Part shown: one piece after another, positions 1 to 5,583 of the stretch
How the letters are laid out: each line of letters opens with the position of its first letter
How positions within the stretch are numbered: the stretch's first letter is position 1
Origin: CAZIUL01 sp964542475
GTDB lineage: Bacteria; Planctomycetota; B15-G4; CAYZWU01
Direction: 5' to 3'
NCBI GenBank assembly: GCA_964542475.1
Contig: CAZIUL010000115.1
Span: 1-5,671, forward strand
DNA: 5,671 bases
The notes under the pieces: generated by a model
Database searches by the model: none
What the model saw: only the letters and a program-made list of their open reading frames with translations
What the model was told of the DNA's origin: nothing
Program-made: the position numbers and the translations under genes

Positions 1-57
1 ACGCAGCCACAGTGCAGTTTACGGTGCCGCAGCAGATGAGGATGAAATATGCGGGCT
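1..57. repeat. 57-bp direct repeat, copy 1 (84-bp period)
   Basis: This stretch recurs without a mismatch at 85-141, giving an 84-bp period with 27 bp (58-84) in between. The window begins inside or at the edge of this copy, so the true repeat may extend further left and the array may have more units. It carries no convincing reading frame. A diverged copy of the same unit lies in inverted orientation at the far end of the window, so this is a dispersed repeat family and not a purely local duplication. The family is not recognised. Confidence 0.9.
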
Positions 58-84
58 TGGTTGAGGATCGTCTCCCGGCATGAA

Positions 85-141
85 ACGCAGCCACAGTGCA
101 GTTTACGGTGCCGCAGCAGATGAGGATGAAATATGCGGGCT
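85..141. repeat. 57-bp direct repeat, copy 2
   Basis: This copy is identical to 1-57. It ends in GCGGGCT followed by AG. The same GCGGGCTAG string forms half of the palindrome at the other end of the window. After this copy the sequence becomes AT-richer and leads into the putative promoter of the operon. Only two units are visible and each is longer than typical CRISPR repeats, so a tandem or dispersed intergenic repeat, or the end of a mobile element, is more likely. Confidence 0.9.
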
Positions 142-219
142 AGTCTTTTCCGATCCTTACCACGCGATTCGATAGGCTCAACAGCTCAGACGCGCATCTT
201 GTATTTCGTATTTTTGGTC

Positions 220-247
220 TTGACGAACATTTTATCCTTTATAAATT
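220..247 (+). promoter_or_regulatory. Putative sigma70-type promoter for the operon
   Basis: TTGACG at 220-225 matches the -35 consensus in five of six positions. An AT-rich block with TATAAATTAA follows from 240. Taking TAAATT (242-247) as the -10 gives a 16-bp spacer; the better-looking TATAAA (240-245) gives only 14 bp, which is short. Transcription would start near 253-256, leaving a leader of about 140 nt before the ferredoxin gene. It is the only credible promoter-like site noticed upstream of the operon. The call is by eye and the exact -10 is uncertain. Confidence 0.4.
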
Positions 248-328
248 AAGCACTCACTCAATTTAGATAACCGTGTATAAGTTGATGGGAATCCTGTCCT
301 TGTCAAGGCCTGGCACGGATCGGATCCC

Positions 329-349
329 TTCATGATCAGGATTCATGAA
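329..349 (+). promoter_or_regulatory. 7-bp dyad in the leader (operator or RNA hairpin)
   Basis: TTCATGA (329-335) and TCATGAA (343-349) are perfect inverted repeats separated by 7 nt. The element lies downstream of the putative promoter and about 50 bp before the ferredoxin start. It could be a repressor operator or a small hairpin in the mRNA leader. No T-run follows, so it is not an intrinsic terminator. The symmetry is seen directly; the regulatory role is inference. Confidence 0.4.
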
Positions 350-396
350 CCGGTTTTCAAACAAATGCAACAAAAGCACGGCACCGAGGAGCTGAA

Positions 397-630
397 ATGG
401 CTGATGTAAACGAACGATGGGACGACAACATCTCTGGAAAATACTACGTGGACAAGACATGCATTCTCTGTTCTCTCTGCGTGGAGATCGCGCCTGACAA
501 TTTCAAGGAATCCGAAGAGGGCGACCACGACATAGTATACAAACAGCCGGAGAACGAAGAGGAGAAAGGAAAAGTCCGCGAGGCTTTGGAAGAGTGCCCG
601 GTGGAGTGCATCGGGGACGATGGAGAATAA
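397..630 (+). CDS. Single-cluster [4Fe-4S] ferredoxin, Desulfovibrio type
   Basis: This is a 77-residue soluble, strongly acidic protein predicted to carry electrons in the cytoplasm through one iron-sulfur cluster. The ligand pattern is Cys22-x2-Cys25-x2-Cys28, followed by VEIAP, and Cys67-Pro near the C-terminus; this matches monocluster ferredoxins such as Desulfovibrio africanus ferredoxin I. Cys71 in CPVEC is an extra cysteine at a position also seen in that group. Between the cysteine blocks the chain is rich in Glu and Asp. The start is well supported: GAGGAG at 386-391 sits 5 nt before the ATG, and the length is normal. It is the first gene of the operon, 71 bp before the serine palmitoyltransferase start used here. 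Its redox partner is unknown, and none of the downstream enzymes obviously needs low-potential electrons, so its role in lipid synthesis is unexplained. Confidence 0.9.
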   Translation: MADVNERWDDNISGKYYVDKTCILCSLCVEIAPDNFKESEEGDHDIVYKQPENEEEKGKVREALEECPVECIGDDGE

Positions 631-633
631 AGA

Positions 634-664
634 ACCTGTTTCAGGTGCAAGGATCATTTACCTG
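634..664 (+). promoter_or_regulatory. Small hairpin with alternative pairing between ferredoxin and spt
   Basis: ACCTG (634-638) and CAGGT (642-646) form a 5-bp stem with a 3-nt loop just after the ferredoxin stop. CAGGT could instead pair with ACCTG at 660-664, or with a third ACCTG at 696-700 immediately before the spt start at 702. The stems are short and no T-run follows, so this is not a terminator. A weak effect on spt translation is conceivable but unproven, and pentamer matches like these can arise by chance. Confidence 0.2.
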
Positions 665-701
665 ACAAGAATACCACATGACATGGAGATCGAGAACCTG
701 C

Positions 702-1928
702 ATGAGCGTGTTTGATAAATGCCGTAACTTCACAAAACATAACGAGTTGAAGCAGGTCGATACCTATCCCTATTTCAGCCCCCTTGCTTCTGAACAGAAC
801 ACCGAAGTCGTTCTGAACGGCAAGCGTATGCTCATGTTAGGATCCAACAGCTACCTCGGGCTCACCACCCATCCCAAGGTCATATCTGCAGCCATCAGCG
901 CAACAAAACGTTTCGGTTCCAGCTGCACGGGTTCCCGCTTTCTGAACGGCACACTCGAGCTGCACCAGGAGCTCGAACAGCGCCTGGCATCGTTCCTGCA
1001 CAAGGAAAAAGCCCTTGTCTTCACAACAGGCTTTCAGACCAACCTGGGAACCATAGCAACGATAGTGGGCAAAAACGACGTCGTCATCACGGACAAGACC
1101 GACCACGCCAGCATCATAGACGGGGCCCGCCTCTCATTCGGCAGGATGCACCGCTACAACCACAACAACATCGAGGATCTGGAACGCGTGCTGGAAAACT
1201 GCCGGGAGAACTCCCCGGAAAACTCAGGCGGCAACAAAAACGGCAAGGGCAACTGCAGCGGAAAGCTGATCGTGGTTGACGGGGTCTTCAGCATGGACGG
1301 CGACATCGCCGACCTCCCCGGCATCGTGAATGCAGCAGAAAAACACGGGGCCGGCATCATGGTTGATGACGCGCACGGCATCGGTGTGCTGGGACCGAAA
1401 GGCAGGGGTACGGCAGCACACTTCGAGCTGGCCGACAAAATAGACCTCATCATGGGAACCTTCTCCAAATCTTTCGCCTCCATCGGCGGTTTCATTGCCG
1501 GGGACGAAGCGGTCATCGATTACATCAGGCACTATTCCAGATCCATGATCTTCAGCGCGAGCCTGCCGCCCGCTCAAACGGCCGCCGCCCTGGCGTCTCT
1601 CGACATCATCGAGAACGAACCGGAAAGGCGCGAAGCACTCTGGAAAAACACCAACCTCCTCAAGAACGGCTTCCACGATCTCGGGTTCGACACCGGCTTG
1701 AGCGAAACCCCCATCATCCCGGTAATGGTCGGAGACGATCTGCTGTGTTTCAAGACGTGGCGTGAACTTCGCAACGAAGGGATATTCGTGAACCCGATAA
1801 TCTCTCCCGCCGTGGCCAAGGGCCAGGCCATGATCCGCGTCAGCGTAATGGCCACACACAACGAAAAGCAGCTGCAGACCGCGCTGGAGATCTTCGATAA
1901 GGTGGGGAAGAGGATGGGAATCATCTGA
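702..1928 (+). CDS. spt: Serine palmitoyltransferase (PLP alpha-oxoamine synthase)
   Basis: This 408-residue enzyme is predicted to condense L-serine with a fatty acyl thioester to give 3-ketosphinganine, releasing CO2, the first committed step of sphingolipid synthesis. It is a fold-type I PLP enzyme of the alpha-oxoamine synthase family. Visible landmarks are the N-terminal YPYF...LGSNSYLGL block (residues 22-54), DHASIIDG with the ring-stacking His135, VDDAHGIGVLG with Asp222 and His225, and GTFSKSFASIGG with the PLP lysine Lys256. The SRFLNGTLELH, FSASLPPA and FVNPIISPAV segments match bacterial SPT better than AONS (BioF) or KBL (Kbl), and the neighbours agree. The start is uncertain: an in-frame ATG at 678 adds eight residues, but homologous proteins typically begin MSxFDKCRxF, as from 702. 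Neither ATG has a strong ribosome binding site. An Asn/Gly-rich insert occupies residues 167-187. Confidence 0.88.
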   Translation: MSVFDKCRNFTKHNELKQVDTYPYFSPLASEQNTEVVLNGKRMLMLGSNSYLGLTTHPKVISAAISATKRFGSSCTGSRFLNGTLELHQELEQRLASFLHKEKALVFTTGFQTNLGTIATIVGKNDVVITDKTDHASIIDGARLSFGRMHRYNHNNIEDLERVLENCRENSPENSGGNKNGKGNCSGKLIVVDGVFSMDGDIADLPGIVNAAEKHGAGIMVDDAHGIGVLGPKGRGTAAHFELADKIDLIMGTFSKSFASIGGFIAGDEAVIDYIRHYSRSMIFSASLPPAQTAAALASLDIIENEPERREALWKNTNLLKNGFHDLGFDTGLSETPIIPVMVGDDLLCFKTWRELRNEGIFVNPIISPAVAKGQAMIRVSVMATHNEKQLQTALEIFDKVGKRMGII

Positions 1929-1992
1929 GCCCCAGGACTCACGGATCACGCTTGTCGCCACGGAAAAGCGGAAGCGAAAAAACGCCCCCTGC

Positions 1993-1996
1993 GGAG
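1993..1996 (+). promoter_or_regulatory. Ribosome binding site for the acyltransferase; bears on its start
   Basis: GGAG at 1993-1996 lies 4 nt before GTG at 2001 and 7 nt before an adjacent TTG at 2004. The spacing favours the TTG slightly, codon preference favours the GTG. The two choices differ by one residue. No ATG lies nearby in frame upstream. Confidence 0.5.
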
Positions 1997-2000
1997 AGTA

Positions 2001-3131
2001 GTGTTGAGCATAACCATCGAACCGCTGAGCAGCAGGCGACACAGAAAAGAGTTCATCTCCCTCCCATTCAGGCTGTACGCACAGGATCCGAACTGGGTTC
2101 CTCCGCTCATAGCTGACATGAAGGAACGCCTCGATCAGGACAAACACCCGTTTTACTCGCACGGGAAAGCAAGACACTTCCTTGCCCTGCGAAACAGGCT
2201 GTGCGTTGGCAGGGCGGCCGCGCTCATCGACAAAACAAGCAACGATTATCACAACGAAAAGGTCGTGGGTTTCGGGCTCATCGAGTTTGAACGGGACATC
2301 GAGGCCGCGAAGGCGCTGTTGAGGGAAGCCGCCCGCTGGGGAATACAAAACGGTATGGACACGATCCGCGGTCCTTTCAGCTACTCTACCAACGAGGAAT
2401 GCGGCACCCTGATTCAGGGGTTCGATTCTCCTCCGTTCGTGATGATGCCCTACAACGCGCCCTGGCACGCTGAACTGTTCGAGGAGCTTGGCCTCGAAAA
2501 GGCTTTTGACCTGCTCGCCTACCAGATCGACAAGAACAAGACGTTCGACAGAATGAGGCGCATAGCCGAAAAAGCGGCAGCCAGGAACCGCATCAAAGTC
2601 AGGCCCGTGGACCTGAAAAGGTTCCCCGAAGAGATAGAAACCATAAGATCGATATACAACGCGTCATGGGAAAAGAACCGCGGATTCGTACCAATGGAAA
2701 GGCGTGAGTTCGACTGGCACGCTCAAAAGATGAAGCAGATCCTTGTGCCGAGTCTCGCTCTCATCGCTGAAATCGAAAACGTTCCCGCGGGTTTTTCATT
2801 GAGCCTGCCCGACATCAACCAGGTTCTCAGGCGCATGGGCGGCCGGCTCTTTCCGTTCGGGATATTCAAGTTCCTCGCGCTAAGAAAAAAGATCACAAGC
2901 ATGCGGGCCGTTGCCATGGGCATCAGACCCGAACACAGGTCCAAGGGAGCCGAAGGGGTTCTCATGCTCAAAACCATCGATGCCAGCCTTTCTCTCGGTC
3001 ATGAAAAGGCCGAGCTTTCGTGGGTTCTCGAGGAGAACGGACCGATTCGCAAGCTGGCCGAAAACATGGGCGCGAAACAGTACAAGAGGTACAGGATCTG
3101 GGAAGCACCGGTTGAAAGGATTGCAGGGTGA
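2001..3131 (+). CDS. bcerS: GNAT-fold N-acyltransferase, probable bacterial ceramide synthase
   Basis: This 376-residue protein is predicted to N-acylate the long-chain base made by Spt; in the described bacterial pathway bCerS converts 3-ketosphinganine to 3-oxo-ceramide. It has no signal peptide or clear membrane segment, so it would be cytoplasmic or peripheral. Features seen: an N-terminal FRLYAQDPNWVPPL block (residues 23-36), GPFSYSTNEECG (124-135) then VMMPYNAPWH (147-156), NASWEKNRGFVPM (220-232), and a C-terminal GNAT-like segment VAMGIRPEHRSKGAEG (304-319) followed by ELSWVLEENG (338-347). These blocks are typical of large uncharacterised 'N-acetyltransferase' proteins of about 370-390 residues. 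Position between spt and an SDR reductase is the main reason for the ceramide synthase call. The start is GTG (or TTG at 2004), 72 bp after spt. The last four bases overlap the next gene. Family call is good; exact substrate is inferred. Confidence 0.75.
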   Translation: MLSITIEPLSSRRHRKEFISLPFRLYAQDPNWVPPLIADMKERLDQDKHPFYSHGKARHFLALRNRLCVGRAAALIDKTSNDYHNEKVVGFGLIEFERDIEAAKALLREAARWGIQNGMDTIRGPFSYSTNEECGTLIQGFDSPPFVMMPYNAPWHAELFEELGLEKAFDLLAYQIDKNKTFDRMRRIAEKAAARNRIKVRPVDLKRFPEEIETIRSIYNASWEKNRGFVPMERREFDWHAQKMKQILVPSLALIAEIENVPAGFSLSLPDINQVLRRMGGRLFPFGIFKFLALRKKITSMRAVAMGIRPEHRSKGAEGVLMLKTIDASLSLGHEKAELSWVLEENGPIRKLAENMGAKQYKRYRIWEAPVERIAG

Positions 3132-4111
3132 AGGTTTTGGTCACTGGAGCCACCGGCTTCATAGGAAGCCACCTGGCGGATGCGCTCACAAAAAGCGGCT
3201 TGACGGTCAAGGCGCTCGTCAGGGATCCGGGCCGTCTCCGGTGGCTTGGCGACATCAACGGGGTGGAGGTTTGCCGCGGATCGCTGGAGTCCACGGATTC
3301 GCTCGCCGAAGCGGTAAGGGATGTGGAGATCATCTATCACACAGCCGGTATGATAACAGCGCGAAACGAAAAGGAGTATTTTGATGTAAACGCGGCAGGA
3401 ACGGAGAACCTGCTGGACGCAGCTGAAAGATCCGCCCGCAGCCTTGAACGGTTCGTCCTCGTATCGAGCCTGGCTGCTGCCGGCCCGGGCAGGCCGGACG
3501 CTCCTCTGGACGAATCAGCATCGCCAAGGCCGATCACGCCTTACGGCCGAAGCAAGCTGGCCGGGGAAGAGATCGCGCTGAAAAGAAGCAGCCGGCTGCC
3601 CGTAACAATAGTCAGGCCTCCTGCTGTGTACGGGCCGAGGGATGCCGGCGTTTTCACTTTTTTCAAACTGGCGTCCTTGGGTATCATCCCCATACCCGGG
3701 TTCGGCAGGCGCATGGTCTCACTCGCTTACGTTGAGGACCTGGTCCAGGGAATCCTGAAAGCCGGCACGCATCCCCTCGCGACAGGCAAAACCTATTTCA
3801 TAACAAGCGGGGACCACGAATGGGACGAGGTGGCCCGGGCCTTGAAATCAGCTGTCGGCAAAGGTGTCATCGTGCGCCTGCCTGTGGCGCTCCTCTATGC
3901 GGCCGCTCTCTTGAACGAAGCGGCAGGCCGCATGACAGGGACCGCCAGGACACTCAACATTCATAAGGCCCGTGAACTCAAGCAGCGCGCCTGGCTGTGT
4001 TCGAGCCGTCGGGCAATGGATGAGCTGGGCTACAATCCAGGATTCACGCTGGAGAAGGGAATGAAGATCACCGCCGAGTGGTACAGGAAGGCCGGATGGA
4101 TCAAGGAATGA
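3128..4111 (+). CDS. cerR: NAD(P)-dependent extended SDR, probable ceramide reductase
   Basis: This 327-residue enzyme of the NAD-dependent epimerase/dehydratase (extended SDR) family probably reduces the 3-keto group of 3-oxo-ceramide to give dihydroceramide. The N-terminus is a Rossmann fold with GATGFIG (Gly7-x2-Gly10-x2-Gly13). The catalytic set is visible as VSS (Ser113/Ser114) and YGRSK (Tyr139 and Lys143), followed by the usual VRPPAVYGPRD segment (162-172). The C-terminal part (about 200-327) is the substrate domain, with a helical, alanine-rich stretch near residues 255-270 that could touch the membrane. It resembles 3-beta-hydroxysteroid dehydrogenase and dihydroflavonol reductase-like SDRs, fitting a lipid ketone substrate. 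The start is GTG inside the GTGA overlap with the stop of the previous gene, implying translational coupling. A sugar-nucleotide epimerase is the main alternative; gene context argues against it. Confidence 0.78.
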   Translation: MKVLVTGATGFIGSHLADALTKSGLTVKALVRDPGRLRWLGDINGVEVCRGSLESTDSLAEAVRDVEIIYHTAGMITARNEKEYFDVNAAGTENLLDAAERSARSLERFVLVSSLAAAGPGRPDAPLDESASPRPITPYGRSKLAGEEIALKRSSRLPVTIVRPPAVYGPRDAGVFTFFKLASLGIIPIPGFGRRMVSLAYVEDLVQGILKAGTHPLATGKTYFITSGDHEWDEVARALKSAVGKGVIVRLPVALLYAAALLNEAAGRMTGTARTLNIHKARELKQRAWLCSSRRAMDELGYNPGFTLEKGMKITAEWYRKAGWIKE

Positions 4112-4115
4112 GCCG

Positions 4116-5018
4116 ATGCCGATAATCCGTGACACGCGGCCGCATCAGCTTGCGCCCGTGGACAAGATCACCTGCCTGTACCTCATCGCGAGCGGCGCGC
4201 TTGCATCGGCATGGAACAGCGGCCTGGACAAGGCCGAACTGCTGATCCCCCTGTTCTTCGGCGGGGCGATTCTCACCGCTCTTGTCCCCCCCATGCTGAG
4301 GCGCATCGACCGGCCATGGAGCGTTTTTCTCAGTGCCTGGTACCCTGTGCTCTGCTGGACTTTCTTCTACAAATCCACAGCGCTCCTGAACAAGGCGAGC
4401 CCTATCCCATCCCTGGACCCGTGGCTCGCAAAGATGGATGAACGCTTCTTCAGCACGCCTTTCTGCGATCTTTTTTCGGAAGCCCTGCCGCAGCCCGGAT
4501 TTGCTGAGGCCATGGCTTTCTTCTACTCGTCCTACTACATAATGATTCCAGGCGTGGGGCTCTGGCTATGGATCAGGAACAGGACGCTCTTTTTCGATTT
4601 CATCTTTACAACCGGTTTCAGCTTCTACCTTTACTACCTGCTTTTCAGCATCCTTCCTTCAGCAGGGCCGCAGTACTTCCTGGCCGGCGGTGAAATCCGA
4701 TGGGAAGGCTGGTTCTTCGGCCCCCTGCTCACGGACCTTCTCATGGCTGTCGAATGCCCTACAGGAGCTTTTCCGAGCTCTCACGTGGGGATCGCGTTGG
4801 TTGTCACGGTCTTTGCATGGCGTTCCATGCGGTTTGCTGGAACGGTTCTTGCCTTTTTGTCCTCAGGCCTGGCAGCCGCCATACTCTACGGAGGGCCTCA
4901 CTATTTCCTCGATCTCCCGTGCGGCATCGCCACGGGCGTGGTTTTTTTGTTTCTTTCCCGGATAACTTTCTGTAGAAGAAAGCTGCCCGGGCATCGTGGG
5001 CAAACCCCGGTGCAATAA
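4116..5018 (+). CDS. PAP2/Aur1-like integral membrane phosphatase or phosphosphingolipid synthase
   Basis: This 300-residue protein has about eight hydrophobic segments (near residues 16-33, 43-60, 68-85, 130-152, 158-181, 222-238, 242-258 and 265-283), so it is an inner-membrane protein. It carries the C-terminal half of the PAP2 signature: GAFPSSH (217-223, His223 as phosphate-bearing nucleophile) and GGPHYFLD (259-266, with His262 and Asp266). This pairing, together with the preceding LPSAGPQYF (180-188), resembles the Aur1 inositol-phosphorylceramide synthase branch more than simple PAP2 phosphatases; a clear KxxxxxxRP first motif was not seen. In context it could add a phospho-headgroup to ceramide or dephosphorylate a lipid phosphate. 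The family call is solid; direction and substrate are inferred. The ATG lies 4 bp after the reductase stop, with AAGGA at 4103-4107 as ribosome binding site within that gene's end. Confidence 0.75.
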   Translation: MPIIRDTRPHQLAPVDKITCLYLIASGALASAWNSGLDKAELLIPLFFGGAILTALVPPMLRRIDRPWSVFLSAWYPVLCWTFFYKSTALLNKASPIPSLDPWLAKMDERFFSTPFCDLFSEALPQPGFAEAMAFFYSSYYIMIPGVGLWLWIRNRTLFFDFIFTTGFSFYLYYLLFSILPSAGPQYFLAGGEIRWEGWFFGPLLTDLLMAVECPTGAFPSSHVGIALVVTVFAWRSMRFAGTVLAFLSSGLAAAILYGGPHYFLDLPCGIATGVVFLFLSRITFCRRKLPGHRGQTPVQ

Positions 5019-5036
5019 TTATAGCTCAGGAAAAAG

Positions 5037-5075
5037 ATGTCCGACAAGAGAAGTCGGACTGCACGGCATCTATAA
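5037..5075 (+). other. Possible 12-codon leader ORF
   Basis: An ATG at 5037, preceded at 5 nt by AGGA (5028-5031, within AGGAAAAAG), opens a reading frame of 12 codons encoding MSDKRSRTARHL and ending in TAA at 5073-5075. It overlaps the 7-bp hairpin at 5039-5059. The ribosome binding site is better than those of some real genes here, so translation is possible. A leader peptide regulating the downstream cupin gene is speculation, and random AG-rich sequence can produce the same picture. Confidence 0.2.
5039..5059 (+). promoter_or_regulatory. 7-bp hairpin between the PAP2 and cupin genes
   Basis: GTCCGAC (5039-5045) and GTCGGAC (5053-5059) form a perfect 7-bp stem with a 7-nt loop. No T-run follows, so it is unlikely to be a strong intrinsic terminator. 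It could be an mRNA processing or stability element that sets expression of the cupin apart from the lipid genes. Confidence 0.45.
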
Positions 5076-5095
5076 CATCGTTTGTATCTCTTATC

Positions 5096-5102
5096 AAAGG
5101 AG
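5096..5102 (+). promoter_or_regulatory. Ribosome binding site fixing the cupin start
   Basis: AAAGGAG lies 10 nt before the ATG at 5113. This supports 5113 over the longer in-frame ATG at 4996, which would start inside the preceding gene and add a 39-residue tail unrelated to the RmlC family. Confidence 0.7.
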
Positions 5103-5112
5103 TGTGAAGCAT

Positions 5113-5568
5113 ATGATCGAAGGGGTTCTGGTAAAAAAACTACAGGTCTTCAACGATGACAGAGGATGCTTGATGGAGGTTCTCAAGCACGGGGAATCCA
5201 CATTCATGGACATCAAGCAGACAACATACACCGAGGCTTTTCCCGGAACGATCAAGGCGTTCCACTGGCACAAGATCCAGTACGACATCTGGTTTTTCAC
5301 GAACGGACACGCACAGACAGTGCTTCATGACCTGCGGGAGGGCTCGCCGACCTTTGGAGAAACGAATGTCTTCTACTGCGGAGAAAGAAACCACATTCTT
5401 CTTCTGATTCCGCCCGGAGTCGTGCACGGATACCGTGTTCTGGGAGAGAAGTCGGCAGGGCTCATTTATCACACCACAGAGGCATACGACCCCAACGATC
5501 CGGACGAGGAAAGAATGCCGTATGACGATCCCAGGATCGGTTTCGACTGGTCGACCAAGGGGCGCTGA
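5113..5568 (+). CDS. RmlC-like cupin (dTDP-4-dehydrorhamnose 3,5-epimerase family)
   Basis: This 151-residue cupin belongs to the family that epimerises C3 and C5 of dTDP-4-keto-6-deoxyglucose on the way to dTDP-rhamnose. Visible family landmarks are FNDDRGCLMEV (13-23), the strand with His51 in AFHWHK where the catalytic base sits, LHDLREGSPTFGE (71-83), LLIPPGVVHGYRVL (97-110), Tyr119 in LIYHTTEAY at the position of the catalytic tyrosine, and the C-terminal YDDPRIGFDW (137-146). Both key catalytic positions are therefore kept. The usual LRGLHxQ motif reads IKAFHWH, losing the arginine and the glutamine, and the protein is shorter than classical RmlC (about 180 residues). It is thus a divergent member whose substrate may differ. 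It follows the PAP2 gene by 94 bp on the same strand and may be co-transcribed. No rmlA, rmlB or rmlD is in the window. Confidence 0.72.
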   Translation: MIEGVLVKKLQVFNDDRGCLMEVLKHGESTFMDIKQTTYTEAFPGTIKAFHWHKIQYDIWFFTNGHAQTVLHDLREGSPTFGETNVFYCGERNHILLLIPPGVVHGYRVLGEKSAGLIYHTTEAYDPNDPDEERMPYDDPRIGFDWSTKGR

Positions 5569-5583
5569 GCGGGCTAGCCCGCT
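5568..5583 (+). terminator. Perfect 16-bp palindrome just after the cupin stop (possible terminator)
   Basis: AGCGGGCTAGCCCGCT is fully self-complementary and begins at the last base of the cupin stop codon. As RNA it gives a 6-bp, GC-rich stem with a CTAG loop, followed by UAUUUC, a weak U-tract. It is well placed to end the operon. The right half is also the start of the inverted repeat copy, so the palindrome may come from the repeat and not have evolved as a terminator. Confidence 0.5.

Noticed and set aside
1..141. CRISPR array
   Set aside because: Only two units are visible, the repeat is 57 bp (longer than usual), there is one intervening 27-bp stretch, and that stretch is itself conserved in the inverted copy at the right end, so it is not a unique spacer.
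142..396. RNA gene or riboswitch in the leader
   Set aside because: Apart from the promoter-like site and the 7-bp dyad, no tRNA-like cloverleaf, conserved riboswitch core or longer paired structure could be recognised by eye.
678..701. Eight-residue extension of spt from the ATG at 678
   Set aside because: It is not excluded, but the extra residues (MTWRSRTC) do not resemble the family N-terminus, which begins well at 702. Neither start has a decisive ribosome binding site.
1929..2000. Terminator or small gene in the spt-acyltransferase gap
   Set aside because: The 72-bp gap has no stable stem with a T-run and no open frame with a ribosome binding site; it looks like a plain intra-operon spacer.
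1224..2468. A 414-codon open frame on the minus strand
   Set aside because: It runs antisense across spt and the acyltransferase, both of which have clear family motifs. Its translation shows no recognisable domain and looks like the mirror of GC-biased codons.
2911..3384. A 157-codon plus-strand open frame
   Set aside because: It straddles the end of the acyltransferase and the start of the reductase in another frame, and its sequence is low-quality Arg/Ser/Pro-rich shadow translation.
4996..5112. N-terminal extension of the cupin to an ATG at 4996
   Set aside because: The extension overlaps the end of the PAP2 gene, covers a hairpin and has no RmlC-family sequence. The ATG at 5113 has its own AAAGGAG and gives the expected family N-terminus.
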